Source of the DNA: Streptomyces sp. NBC_01431
GTDB taxonomy: Bacteria > Actinomycetota > Actinomycetes > Streptomycetales > Streptomycetaceae
Direction: 5' to 3'
Length of the DNA: 64,000 nucleotides
Assembly (NCBI RefSeq): GCF_036231355.1
Contig: NZ_CP109496.1
Location: 1,860,001 to 1,924,000, forward strand
Every line of letters starts with the position of its first letter. The first letter of the stretch is position 1. The notes beneath the pieces are model-generated. The model saw only the letters and a list, made by a program, of their open reading frames with translations, was not told the origin of the DNA and made no database searches. Positions 10,310-18,896 of this stretch are shown here, in pieces. Made by a program: the position numbers and the translations under genes.

Positions 10310-10918
10310 ATGAGCAGCGACACGAATTCCCATGCCTCCCTTCCCGACCTCAGTGCGGCGGCGGGCGAAGTGACTCGTCTCCTCGAAGGCGTCCGCGATG
10401 ATCAGCTGGATGCCCCGACGCCGTGCCCCAAGTACCCGGTACGTGACCTCATCTCCCACGTCTGGGGGCTCAGTGGCGCCTTCCAGGACACGGCGCGCAA
10501 GGACTTCGGCCCCTCGACCAGCACTCCTCCCGGCAGCGTTCCGCCACCCGAGCTGCCCGCCGACTGGCGCGACACGCTGCCCGCCCGCCTGGCCGCGATG
10601 GCCGAGGCCTGGCGGGACCCGGCGGCCTGGGAGGGCGACACCCGGGCGGGCGGTGTCACCCTCCCGGCGGCGGTCATGGGCCGGGTCGGCCTCGACGAGC
10701 TGGTCGTCCACGGCTGGGACCTGGCGAAGGCCACCGGCCAGGCCTACCGGCCCGCGCAGTGCGACCTGGAGGAGTCCTATGCGCTCCTCGCGCCGTCGCA
10801 GAACGACCCGAGCGCGCGCAGCGAGGCCTTCGGCCCGGCCATCGCCGTACCTGAGGGGGCGCCGCTCCTCGACCGCGTGATCGGAATGAGCGGGCGGGAC
10901 CCGGCCTGGACGCCGTAG
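10310..10918 (+). CDS. TIGR03086-type metal-binding protein (DinB / mycothiol maleylpyruvate isomerase-like)
   Basis: A 202-residue protein with the N-terminal DinB-like bundle LSAAAGEVTRLLEGVRDDQLDAPTPCPKYPVRDLISHVWG; its His would be one of the three metal ligands. The second His lies in GLDELVVHGWDLAKATGQ. In actinomycetes this family includes mycothiol-dependent enzymes, but the substrate here is not known. ATG 10310 is used; ATG 10277 is also in frame. The last 15 codons and the stop are duplicated downstream as a 63-bp tandem repeat. Confidence 0.8.
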   Translation: MSSDTNSHASLPDLSAAAGEVTRLLEGVRDDQLDAPTPCPKYPVRDLISHVWGLSGAFQDTARKDFGPSTSTPPGSVPPPELPADWRDTLPARLAAMAEAWRDPAAWEGDTRAGGVTLPAAVMGRVGLDELVVHGWDLAKATGQAYRPAQCDLEESYALLAPSQNDPSARSEAFGPAIAVPEGAPLLDRVIGMSGRDPAWTP

Positions 10919-11060
10919 TTGCCTGGGCCACCCGACCACGTGATCGGAACGAGCGGGCGGGACCCGGCCCGGACGCCGTAGTCGCCTGGGCCACCCCACC
11001 ACGCGATCGGAATGAGCGGGCGGAACCCGACCCGGACATCGTGTTCCCGAGGCCACCCCA
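10876..11060. repeat. 63-bp tandem repeat derived from the 3' end of the TIGR03086 gene
   Basis: GATCGGA occurs at 10879, 10942 and 11005, a period of exactly 63 bp. The unit contains the coding end DRVIGMSGRDPAWTP plus TAG. The second copy also retains TAG, the third is diverged, and related fragments continue to about 11180. Confidence 0.88.
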
Positions 11061-11202
11061 CCACGTCCGGCATCACCGGGCGGGACGGCCTGACCCCACC
11101 CCCCAAGACCACCCACGCTCATGATCGGCGTCAGCGGGCGGGACCCGGCCCGGGTGGCCCGGCCCGGGTGGCCCGGCCTGGGTGCCCTCGTTTCTGGGCT
11201 CG

Positions 11203-12042
11203 CTACCAGTGCGCGGGGCGCGTCAGCGACGGTGGGATCTTTGTCGTCGCGTCGCCCTTCGCGGCGTTCAGCTGGGCCTGGGTGAGGAAGAACGCCTCGG
11301 TCAGATCGGCGCCGGACAGCCGCGCGTCGCGGAAGTCGGCGCCGATGAGATCAGCGCCGCGCAGATCCGCGCCGCGCAGGTCTGCGGCGATCAAGAACGC
11401 CCCGCGCAGGTTGGCACCGCGCAGGTCTACGCCCTTCAGCTGCGCGCCCATCAGGTCGGCGCCGCGACGGTCCTTTTTCTTGCCCTTGAAGTCGGCTCTG
11501 GCCAGCTCGCTCGCCTTCAGGAGAAGCTGGTTTACCTTGCCGCGGTGGGCGGCCACGTCCAGGTCCCGCAGGGCCTCGGGGGCCAGGTCCGTGAACGCCT
11601 CGGTCTCCTCAAGGGCGGCGCGCAGCTCCGCGTGGACGGGCCGCGCCTTCGGCAGCGCGAGCGCCTCGGTGACGTACCAGAGGAGCTCGTGCAGCTGCCG
11701 CATCACGGGGAAGACCTCGAACATCGGGGCGGCGGCGCCCGGCTCGGCGCGCCAGTCGCGGCCCTCGAAGGTCTGCTGGGAGACCTTCTGTCCGGCGCCG
11801 AAGCAGTCGTACACGGTGCAGCCCCGAAACCCGCTCTGGCGCAGGTCCCGGTGGATTCCGCAGCGGAAGTCCTGCTGGAGGTTGGGGCAGGGCTTCCCGG
11901 CGGGCTTGTTGATCGCGAAGTCCGCGGAGGCGGAGTAGGCCAGCGCCACGCAGCACAGGCCGAAGCAGTTGCCGCAGTCCGACACGAGGGCGAGGCGGGT
12001 GGCCCCCGGAGAGGGGACGGCTGCGCCGGGGTTCTCGGACAA
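11203..12042 (-). CDS. Pentapeptide repeat-containing protein
   Basis: A 279-residue protein. The N-terminal half is cysteine-rich (DCGNCFGLCC, CPNLQQDFRCGIH, FRGCTVYDCFGAG), possibly metal binding. The C-terminal third has about ten tandem A(D/N)LxG pentapeptides such as GADLMGAQLKGVDLRGANLRG, which fold as a right-handed quadrilateral beta helix. Its function is unknown; some pentapeptide proteins protect gyrase. The TTG start at 12042 has GAGGAG nine bases upstream. It is convergent with the TIGR03086 gene and divergent from the chitosanase. Confidence 0.88.
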   Translation of the reverse strand: MSENPGAAVPSPGATRLALVSDCGNCFGLCCVALAYSASADFAINKPAGKPCPNLQQDFRCGIHRDLRQSGFRGCTVYDCFGAGQKVSQQTFEGRDWRAEPGAAAPMFEVFPVMRQLHELLWYVTEALALPKARPVHAELRAALEETEAFTDLAPEALRDLDVAAHRGKVNQLLLKASELARADFKGKKKDRRGADLMGAQLKGVDLRGANLRGAFLIAADLRGADLRGADLIGADFRDARLSGADLTEAFFLTQAQLNAAKGDATTKIPPSLTRPAHW

Positions 12043-12531
12043 CGTGCGGGGCTCCTCTGACGTGCGGGGACGACAGCCGTCCAGTTTAGAGGTGTGCGGG
12101 CCGCCGGGCCCCATCGTAGGCGGCCCGCGCACCGGTGATCGCGCTCAGGACGCGGCGACCCACCCCTCCCCCAGCGGGTTGATCCGGTCCGGCATCGCCC
12201 TCGAAGGCGAACAGCAAGCCGGCCATCGTGCAGGCGCCGGGCCGTGGCCGGACAGGCCATTCCCGCCGGACAGGTCGTTCGGGCCGTTCCGGTCGGGGCC
12301 CGTGCAGGCCGAGGGTCCGAAGTGCCCCGTCCTGCCCCCGTACACCCCGCCCGACCAGGTCCGGACGGACCGGTCACAGGTCCGGTTGACGGCGGTTCGT
12401 TGCGCCGGTCTGGGCGGGAAAGCAACTCCCCGTCCCGTACGACGCGTTCAGTACGGGAACGGCTCCACTTGGCTCCCCGCTTCCTCAACTTCCTTGTGCC
12501 GCAGGGGTGTACGGGTCCTCCAGGGCAATGG
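12043..12531. other. Long divergent intergenic region, pentapeptide gene and chitosanase
   Basis: About 490 bases with no gene I can support. It must hold the two divergent promoters. Near 12130-12180 a short minus-strand reading RINPLGEGWVAAS-stop looks like the tail of a lost gene but is too short to assign. Confidence 0.4.
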
Positions 12532-12546
12532 TAGGAAAGTTTCCTA
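12532..12546. promoter_or_regulatory. Perfect palindrome upstream of chitosanase (CsnR-like operator)
   Basis: TAGGAAA-G-TTTCCTA is a perfect 7-bp inverted repeat, 40 bp before the chitosanase start. From memory, Streptomyces chitosanase genes are repressed by the ROK-family regulator CsnR at AGGAAA/TTTCCT palindromes, so this is a likely CsnR-type site. Confidence 0.65.
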
Positions 12547-12585
12547 ACAGAACACCGGAGCGACGAACTCCTCTTGGAGGTCCAG

Positions 12586-13452
12586 GTGCACACCCCCCAC
12601 CGAAAGACCACCGCACGTCGTACCAAGCTCGCCGTAGGGGCCCTGCTCGGCACCGCGCTCCTCGCGGTTCCGGTCACGGCGTACGCCGCCGAGAACCCGG
12701 CCACCGCGACAGCGGACAATGCGACGGTGATCAATGCCGCCGCGACCGGGCTCGACGACCCGGCGAAGAAGGAAATAGCCATGCAGCTCGTCTCCAGCGC
12801 GGAGAACTCCTCGCTGGACTGGAAGGCGCAGTACAAGTACATCGAGGACATCAAGGACGGGCGCGGCTACACCGCCGGGATCATCGGGTTCTGTTCCGGA
12901 ACCGGTGACATGCTCGACCTGGTCAAGCTCTACACGGCCCGCAACCCCGGCAACGTCCTCGCGAAGTACCTGCCGGCCCTGGAGAAGGTCAACGGGACCG
13001 ACTCACACAAGGGCCTGGACCCGAACTTCACCAAGGACTGGAAGACCGCGGCCTCGGAGACGGCCTTCAAGGACGCCCAGAACGACGAGCGGGACCGGGT
13101 GTACTTCGACCCGGCCGTCAAGCAGGGCAAGTCCGACGGGGTCGGCACGCTCGGGCAGTTCATCTACTACGACGCCATCGTGATGCACGGCGACGGAAGC
13201 GACCCGACCAGCTTCAGCTCCATCCGCAAGAGGGCCCTCGCCAAGGCCAAGCCCCCGGCGCAGGGCGGAAACGAGACGACGTACCTCAACGCCTTCCTGG
13301 ACGCCCGGGTCTGGGCGATGAAGCAGGAGGAGGCGCACAGCGACACCAGCCGCGTCGACACCGAGCAGCGGGTCTTCCTGAAGAAGGGGAACCTGAACCT
13401 GAACACGCCGCTCGACTGGAAGGTGTACGGCGACCCGTACCACATCGGCTGA
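12586..13452 (+). CDS. csn: Secreted chitosanase, glycoside hydrolase family 46
   Basis: A 288-residue exported enzyme that cleaves chitosan internally. The signal peptide (RKTTARRTKL, then a hydrophobic core ending VTAYAA) covers about residues 1-35. The catalytic acids are Glu73 in SSAENSSLDW and Asp91 in IKDGRGYTAG; their 18-residue spacing equals that of Glu22/Asp40 in the N174 enzyme. GGAGG lies five bases before GTG 12586. Transcription is probably controlled through the palindrome at 12532. A strong hairpin terminator follows the gene. Confidence 0.97.
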   Translation: MHTPHRKTTARRTKLAVGALLGTALLAVPVTAYAAENPATATADNATVINAAATGLDDPAKKEIAMQLVSSAENSSLDWKAQYKYIEDIKDGRGYTAGIIGFCSGTGDMLDLVKLYTARNPGNVLAKYLPALEKVNGTDSHKGLDPNFTKDWKTAASETAFKDAQNDERDRVYFDPAVKQGKSDGVGTLGQFIYYDAIVMHGDGSDPTSFSSIRKRALAKAKPPAQGGNETTYLNAFLDARVWAMKQEEAHSDTSRVDTEQRVFLKKGNLNLNTPLDWKVYGDPYHIG

Positions 13453-13462
13453 CGCCCACCGC

Positions 13463-13503
13463 GAAGGCGGCTACGGCAGCGCACTGCTGCCGTAGCCGCC
13501 TTC
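13463..13503 (+). terminator. Terminator of the chitosanase gene
   Basis: GAAGGCGGCTACGGCAGC and GCTGCCGTAGCCGCCTTC form a perfect 18-bp stem with a 5-base loop. There is no long T-run. Confidence 0.9.
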
Positions 13504-13619
13504 AAGTGCGTTCCGGGACGGCCGAGTTGCTCAATTCAGCTTTACGGACCCTTTGCGAGTCGTATTCTCTTCTTCACCAGATCATCACAGGCGTCTGATC
13601 GTCGGAGAGAGCCAGCCGC

Positions 13620-14042
13620 ATGCGCATATCCAGCCTCGCCGTCCGCACCCTGCTCGTCTCCGGCGTGCTCGGCGCGCTCGCCCTCACCACGACCGGCTGT
13701 CAGAGCGACGAACCCGCCAAGCCGAAGGCGCCGGTGGCCAGCACCCCGGCCTCCTCCCCCTCCGCCACCACGTCGCCCTCGATCGGCGCGACACCGAGCC
13801 CGAGCGCCACGCCGACCTCGCCTCCCCCCGCTTCGAAGGTCCCGGCGAAGCCGAAGCCGACGGAACCCAGCCTTCCGCCCCTGATGGACGACGGCGGAAG
13901 CGGCAAGGGCGGTGGCGACAGCGTCTACTACAAGAACTGCGCCGCCGCCCGTGCGGCCGGTGTGGCTCCCCTTCACCGCGGCGACCCCGGCTACGACTCC
14001 CATCTGGACCGCGACGGCGACGGCATCGCCTGCGAGCGCTGA
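13620..14042 (+). CDS. Lipoprotein with excalibur calcium-binding domain
   Basis: A 140-residue exported protein. A signal peptide (MRISSLAVRTLLVSGVLGAL) ends in a lipobox-like TTTGC, so it is probably membrane-anchored at that Cys. A Pro/Ser/Thr-rich linker covers about residues 30-95. The C-terminal excalibur motif is YYKNCAAARAAG then HLDRDGDGIACE, with a calcium-binding DxDxDG loop and two Cys. Its cellular role is unknown. Start ATG 13620 has GGAGAGAG upstream. Confidence 0.9.
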   Translation: MRISSLAVRTLLVSGVLGALALTTTGCQSDEPAKPKAPVASTPASSPSATTSPSIGATPSPSATPTSPPPASKVPAKPKPTEPSLPPLMDDGGSGKGGGDSVYYKNCAAARAAGVAPLHRGDPGYDSHLDRDGDGIACER

Positions 14043-14209
14043 GCGCTCCGCTGGAAGCGCGGTCAGGCGGGCTGTCGGCCGAGGGGCGCCCACTCGAACC
14101 GAGTCGAGGGCTTGGCGAAGCTGGTCGCGCGGCTGCCCGTGCCCCTTACGGGGCGCGGGTACCGCATCGGCTTTCCCGGCTCGGTCAGAGCAAGGCGACC
14201 GCGGCTCGG

Positions 14210-15619
14210 TCAGTGCACGGCGACCGCCGTTTCGGCCGTGACGAGGGCCTCCCCCTCGGGCTCGGCGCGGTTGTGACCGAAGTGGTTGAAGGCCAGGTTC
14301 AGGACGATGGCCACCACGCAGCCCGTGGAGATCCCGGAGTCGAGGACGACAAGGAGCTTGTCCGGGAAGGCGTGGTAGAAGTCCGGCTTGGCGATGGGGA
14401 TGATGCCGATGCCGACCGAGGCGGCCACGATCAGCGCGTTCTCGCCCTTCTCCAGGGCCGCACTCGCCAGCGTCTGGATGCCGCTGGCGGCCACCGAGCC
14501 GAACAGCACGATGCCCGCGCCGCCGAGCACCGGCAGCGGTACGAGGGAGATCACGGAGGCCGCGACCGGACTCAGGCCGAGCAGGATCAGGATGCCGCCA
14601 CCGGTGGCGACGACGAAGCGGCTGCGCACCTTCGTCATCGCGACCAGGCCGATGTTCTGGGCGAAGGCGCTGGCCATGAAGCCGTTGAAGAGGGTGCTGA
14701 GCACCGAGCCGAGGGTGTCGGCGCGCAGGCCGCCCGCGATGGTGTCCTGGTCGGCCGGTCGCTCCACGATCTTGCCGAGCGCCAGCATGTCGGCGGTGGA
14801 CTCGGTCATGCAGACCAGCATCACGATGCACATCGAGACGATGGCGGCGATGTCGAACTGCGGGGCGCCGAAGTGGAACGGCGTCGGAAAGCCGACGACG
14901 TCCGCGTTCTTGATGGCACCCAGGCTGGTCTTGCCCATCGGGATCGCGATGAGGGAACCGGCCACCAGGCCGAGCAGGATCGCGATCTGCTGCATGAAGC
15001 CGCGCAGGAGTTTGCGCAGTACGAGCACGATGAGCAGGGTGATCCCGGCGAGAGCCAGGTTGGAGAGCGAACCGTAGTCGGAGGCCGTGGCGTTGCCGCC
15101 GGACGACCAGTTGAAGGCCACCGGGAGCAGCGAGACGCCGATCAGGGTGATCACGGTGCCGGTGACGACCGGCGGGAAGAAGCGGACGAGCTTGCCGAAG
15201 TAGGGGGCGGCTATGAAGCCGAGCAGTCCGGCGACGATGACCGCGCCGAAGATGACGGGGATCGCGTTCGCCCCGTGCTCCTTGCCGATGGCGATCATCG
15301 GGGTGACCCCGGCGAACGAAACACCGTTCACGAAGGGCAACTTGGCGCCGATCTTCCAGATCCCGAGGGTCTGGAGAAGGGTGGCGAGGCCCGCGGTGAA
15401 CAGGCTCGCGGCGACCAGAAAAGCGGTCTCCTTGGCGTCGAGTCCCACGGCGGGGCCGACGATCATGGGCGGGGCCACCACGCCCGCGTACATCGCGGCG
15501 ACGTGCTGGAGGCCGCTGGTGAACATCTTCAGCGGGGGGAGCGTTTCATCGACCGGATGCTTCTCGGCGGTCTGGTCGGGGCTGACTGCGGCAGTGCGAA
15601 CCCTGGGCTGTGCGGCCAC
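14210..15619 (-). CDS. NCS2 purine permease (urate/xanthine type)
   Basis: A 469-residue membrane transporter of the nucleobase:cation symporter-2 family with about 14 hydrophobic segments. It has the usual N-terminal LQHVAAMYAGVVAPPMIVG and the signature QNIGLVAMTKVRSRFVV. The location next to the 8-oxoguanine deaminase and uricase genes suggests urate or xanthine import; the exact base is inferred. Start GTG 15619 has GGAGG six bases upstream. It is about 44% identical by eye to the permease at 17432 and may be a duplicate with a different substrate. An inverted repeat lies about 220 bp upstream. Confidence 0.92.
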   Translation of the reverse strand: MAAQPRVRTAAVSPDQTAEKHPVDETLPPLKMFTSGLQHVAAMYAGVVAPPMIVGPAVGLDAKETAFLVAASLFTAGLATLLQTLGIWKIGAKLPFVNGVSFAGVTPMIAIGKEHGANAIPVIFGAVIVAGLLGFIAAPYFGKLVRFFPPVVTGTVITLIGVSLLPVAFNWSSGGNATASDYGSLSNLALAGITLLIVLVLRKLLRGFMQQIAILLGLVAGSLIAIPMGKTSLGAIKNADVVGFPTPFHFGAPQFDIAAIVSMCIVMLVCMTESTADMLALGKIVERPADQDTIAGGLRADTLGSVLSTLFNGFMASAFAQNIGLVAMTKVRSRFVVATGGGILILLGLSPVAASVISLVPLPVLGGAGIVLFGSVAASGIQTLASAALEKGENALIVAASVGIGIIPIAKPDFYHAFPDKLLVVLDSGISTGCVVAIVLNLAFNHFGHNRAEPEGEALVTAETAVAVH

Positions 15620-15829
15620 GGCGGTTCCTCCGGTCGGTTTACACGTCGGCGGTGGACGCGGGTGTCATGGAGGTGGTGCGTTGTGGTGCGTTGTGGTGCG
15701 TTGAGCAGCTGGAACAGCTGGTGCGGAGCAGTGCGAACAGCGCGGCTCACGCTGTTTCGTACGGTCGGCGCGTTCGGGGCGGGTGATCCCGGACGGCGCG
15801 GGGCGGCGTGGGTGAACGCCTGATGGTGC

Positions 15830-15853
15830 GTCAACTATTGTTCTCAACAAGAA
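15830..15853 (-). promoter_or_regulatory. Inverted repeat upstream of the NCS2 permease, related to the uraD/katA element
   Basis: TTGTTCTCAACAA (15838-15850) is a perfect 5-bp inverted repeat. On the minus strand the region reads GAACAATAGTTGACG, which matches CAACAAACTGTTGACG of the katA element with one gap. It is a weak third member of that set. Confidence 0.4.
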
Positions 15854-15872
15854 AATTGGACGGATCACCGGT

Positions 15873-15911
15873 CCGGGGGGTGCGTACGTCCTTGTAGTAC
15901 GCACCCCCCGG
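15873..15911 (-). terminator. Hairpin terminator downstream of the deaminase gene
   Basis: CCGGGGGGTGCGTAC and GTACGCACCCCCCGG pair perfectly over 15 bp with a 9-base loop. It lies about 80 bp after the deaminase stop. Confidence 0.8.
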
Positions 15912-15988
15912 TCCAGCTGCCGCGGACCCCGCTCGGGTCCACGGCGACCGGCCGAGGGCCGTCCCCCTCGGCCGGACTCCTGGGGAGG

Positions 15989-17380
15989 TCAGGCCTGCGC
16001 GGCGATCCGGGCGAGGCGCTGGGCCTCTTCGCGGGTCGCCACCGCGATGGCGTCCTCGTCCACCGTGGTGAGGCGGCTGTTCTCGACGATCTGCCTGCCG
16101 TTCACGAACGAGGCCGTGACCGGGGCCGCCGCGCCGAAGACCAGCGCGGTCACCGGGTCGGCGATGGAGGCGTGGGCGAGCGTGTCCATCTTCCACAGCA
16201 CGAAGTCGGCGAGCTTGCCCGCCTCAAGGGAGCCGATCTGGTCGGCGCGGCCGAGCACCTGGGCGCCGCCGTAGGTGCCAAGGCGCAGGGCCTGGCGGGC
16301 GTTGAGCGCGCGCTCGCGGTGCTGGGCGTTGAGGCGGTTGATGAGCAGCGCGTTGCGCAGCTCGGTGTGCAGCTCCCCCGACTCGTTGGACGCCGTACCG
16401 TCGACGCCGAGGCCGACCGGGACGCCGGCCGCCAGCATGTCCGGGACGCGGGCGATGCCCGCGGCCAGGCGCGCGTTGGAGGACGGGCAGTGGGCGACGC
16501 CGGTGCCGGTGCGGGCGAAGGCGGCGATGTCGGAGTCGTTCATGTGGACGCAGTGCGCCATCCACACGTCGCGGCCGAGCCAGCCGGTCGACTCGAAGTA
16601 GTCGGTGGGGCCCATGCCGAACAGCTCCTTGCAGAACTGCTCCTCCTCCACGGTCTCCGAGCCGTGGGTGTGCAGCCGTACGCCCTTGGCGCGGGCCAAC
16701 TCGGCGCCCTGCTTCATGAGTTCGGTGGAGACCGAGAACGGCGAGCAGGGGGCGACGGCGACCTGGGTCATCGAGTCGAAGGAGGCGTCGTGGAAGCGGT
16801 CCACGGTCTCGGCCGTCGCGGCGAGCGCGCCGTCGAGGCTCTCGACCGCGAAGTCCGGCGGCAGGCCGCCGTCCTTCTCACTGCGGTCCATGGAGCCGCG
16901 GGCCAGTGTGAAGCGCACGCCCATCTCGGAGGCGGCACCGATGATCGCGCCGGACAGGTCGCCCGCGTTCCGGGGGTAGACGTAGTGGTGGTCCATCGCG
17001 GTGGTGACACCACCGCGTGCCATCATCGCGAGCGAGCCCTGGGCCGCGACGCGCCCCATCTGCTCGTCGATGCGCGCCCACGTCGGGTAGAGCGCGACCA
17101 GCCAGTTGAAGAGGTTGTGGTCGGTGGCCAGACCACGCGTGATCCACTGGTAGAAGTGGTGGTGCGTGTTGATCAGGCCGGGGGTGACCAGGTGGCCGGT
17201 GCCGTCGATGCGGCGGACCACGCCCGGAAGGCCCTTCGGGGCCTGACCGGCTCCGATCGACTCGATCTTGTTGTCGGCGACGACCAGGTAGCCGGAGGCG
17301 TACTCGGTGTCATTCGCGTCCACGGTTGCGATCGCACAGTTCTCGATGACGATGCGCTGGGGAGCTGCCGAAGGTGCCAT
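15989..17380 (-). CDS. 8-oxoguanine/guanine deaminase (amidohydrolase)
   Basis: A 463-residue TIM-barrel amidohydrolase. Metal ligands are visible in NTHHHFYQW (His73/His75), HTHGSETVEEE, MAHCVHMND and LGVDGTASNES. The wording of these motifs fits the branch annotated as 8-oxoguanine deaminase, which yields urate, rather than classical guanine deaminase; this is from memory. Start ATG 17380 has GGAAGGAAG nearby. It follows the NCS2 permease in the uraD-uraH-uricase-permease operon, so its product would feed uricase directly. Confidence 0.88.
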   Translation of the reverse strand: MAPSAAPQRIVIENCAIATVDANDTEYASGYLVVADNKIESIGAGQAPKGLPGVVRRIDGTGHLVTPGLINTHHHFYQWITRGLATDHNLFNWLVALYPTWARIDEQMGRVAAQGSLAMMARGGVTTAMDHHYVYPRNAGDLSGAIIGAASEMGVRFTLARGSMDRSEKDGGLPPDFAVESLDGALAATAETVDRFHDASFDSMTQVAVAPCSPFSVSTELMKQGAELARAKGVRLHTHGSETVEEEQFCKELFGMGPTDYFESTGWLGRDVWMAHCVHMNDSDIAAFARTGTGVAHCPSSNARLAAGIARVPDMLAAGVPVGLGVDGTASNESGELHTELRNALLINRLNAQHRERALNARQALRLGTYGGAQVLGRADQIGSLEAGKLADFVLWKMDTLAHASIADPVTALVFGAAAPVTASFVNGRQIVENSRLTTVDEDAIAVATREEAQRLARIAAQA

Positions 17381-17431
17381 GGTGCTTCCTTCCTTACTCT
17401 GCGGCGGTTGTGACTGGGGCACGGCAGGACC

Positions 17432-18832
17432 CTACGAGGATTTGAGTGCCGGGGCGGCGACGGTGCTCCGGGTGCCGAGATGGTGGAAGAAAAGGTTCAG
17501 CAGGACCGCGGCGAGCGCTCCCGCGCTGATGCCGGACCCGAGCACGGTCTGCGCCCAGGCGGGGAATCCGGCGTAGAAGGTGGGTGCCGCGAGGGGCACG
17601 ATGCCCGCTCCGAGCGCCACTGCCACCAGGATGATGTTGGAGCTGTCGTCGAGCCCGGCCTCGGAGAGGGTGCGGATACCGCTGACCGCGATCGAGCCGA
17701 ACAGGACGATGCCGGCGCCGCCGAGGACGGGCATCGGCACCGTGGAGACGACCGCGCCGAGCACCGGGAAGGCGCCGAGCACGAGCAGAGCGGCGCCCGC
17801 GACCGCGACAACGTACCTGCTGCGGACGCGAGTCAGTGAGACCACGCCCACGTTCTGGGCGAACGCGCTGGTCGGGAAGCCGCCGAAGACGGGGCCGAGC
17901 AGCGTCGCGATGCCGTCGGTGCGCAGGCCGCGGGCGATGGTGCGTCCGTCGGTGCGGCGCTCGCAGATCTCGCCGATCGCCAGCATTCCGGCGCTGGACT
18001 CGGTCATCAGGACCAGCATCACGATGCACAGGGACAGGATGGCCGCGGGCTGGAACTCGGGGGCGCCGAAGGAGAACGGTGTGGGCAGCGCCGCCACCGG
18101 CGCGGACCTCAGGGCGGAGAAGTCGGCCATCCCGAAGGGGATCGCGGCGAGCGTTCCGATCAACAGACCGAGCAGCAGGGCGACTTGATGCAGGAAGCCG
18201 CGGGCGAAGCGCTGGAAGAGCAGGATCACGGCGAGCGTGAAGGCGGCGAGCGCCAGGTTCTTCATGGATCCGAAGTCGGCGGCGTTCTTGTCGCCGCCCT
18301 GGGCCCAGGAGACCGGCACGGGCATGAGCGTGACGCCGATGAGCGTGATCACGACACCGGTCACCAGCGGCGGGAAGAAACGCAGCAGCCGGCCGAAGAA
18401 GGGGCCGACCAGGAGGCAGAAGACTCCGGCGACCATCACCGCGCCGTAGATGGCGGGGAGTTGGTGGCCCCTGGCGCTGGTTTCGGCGATCGCGAGCATG
18501 GGCGCGATGCCGGCCGAGGAGGCGGCATTCACGAACGGGAGCCGGTTGCCCGCGAAGTTCGCGATGCCGAGGGTCTGCAGGACGGTGGCGAGCCCGGCGA
18601 TGAGCAGGCTTGCCGCGATCAGCCGGGTCTGTCCCGCGGTGTCCAGGCCGACGGCCTGGCCGATGATGAGCGGAGGGGTGACGACGCCCGCGTACATGGC
18701 GGCGATGTGCTGGAGCGCGGCGGGGACGAGCCGCGCGGCCGGAAGCTTTTCGTCCACCGGGTGCACGGCACCTTCAGGTGGGGTGGGACAGGGGCCGTCG
18801 GCTGGTGCCGGCCCCATTGCGGGCTGTGCCAT
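17432..18832 (-). CDS. NCS2 purine permease in the uricase operon
   Basis: A 466-residue nucleobase:cation symporter-2 protein with about 14 membrane segments, LQHIAAMYAGVVTPPLIIG near the N-terminus and the signature QNVGVVSLTRVRSRYVV. It lies 64 bp after uricase in the same direction, with a 10-bp hairpin between the two. Urate, xanthine or 8-oxoguanine uptake is likely. Start ATG 18832 has GGAGGG upstream. It is a paralogue of the permease at 14210. Confidence 0.92.
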   Translation of the reverse strand: MAQPAMGPAPADGPCPTPPEGAVHPVDEKLPAARLVPAALQHIAAMYAGVVTPPLIIGQAVGLDTAGQTRLIAASLLIAGLATVLQTLGIANFAGNRLPFVNAASSAGIAPMLAIAETSARGHQLPAIYGAVMVAGVFCLLVGPFFGRLLRFFPPLVTGVVITLIGVTLMPVPVSWAQGGDKNAADFGSMKNLALAAFTLAVILLFQRFARGFLHQVALLLGLLIGTLAAIPFGMADFSALRSAPVAALPTPFSFGAPEFQPAAILSLCIVMLVLMTESSAGMLAIGEICERRTDGRTIARGLRTDGIATLLGPVFGGFPTSAFAQNVGVVSLTRVRSRYVVAVAGAALLVLGAFPVLGAVVSTVPMPVLGGAGIVLFGSIAVSGIRTLSEAGLDDSSNIILVAVALGAGIVPLAAPTFYAGFPAWAQTVLGSGISAGALAAVLLNLFFHHLGTRSTVAAPALKSS

Positions 18833-18856
18833 GGGATTTCCCTCCGGTCTGGCCGG

Positions 18857-18880
18857 CCCCCGCCCGACGGCGGGCGGGGG
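18857..18880 (-). terminator. Intercistronic hairpin between uricase and permease
   Basis: CCCCCGCCCG and CGGGCGGGGG form a perfect 10-bp GC stem with a 4-base loop, placed between the uricase stop and the permease start. It lacks a T-run, so it may only attenuate or protect the upstream message. Confidence 0.65.
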
Positions 18881-18896
18881 ACGGCTCAGTGCCGCG

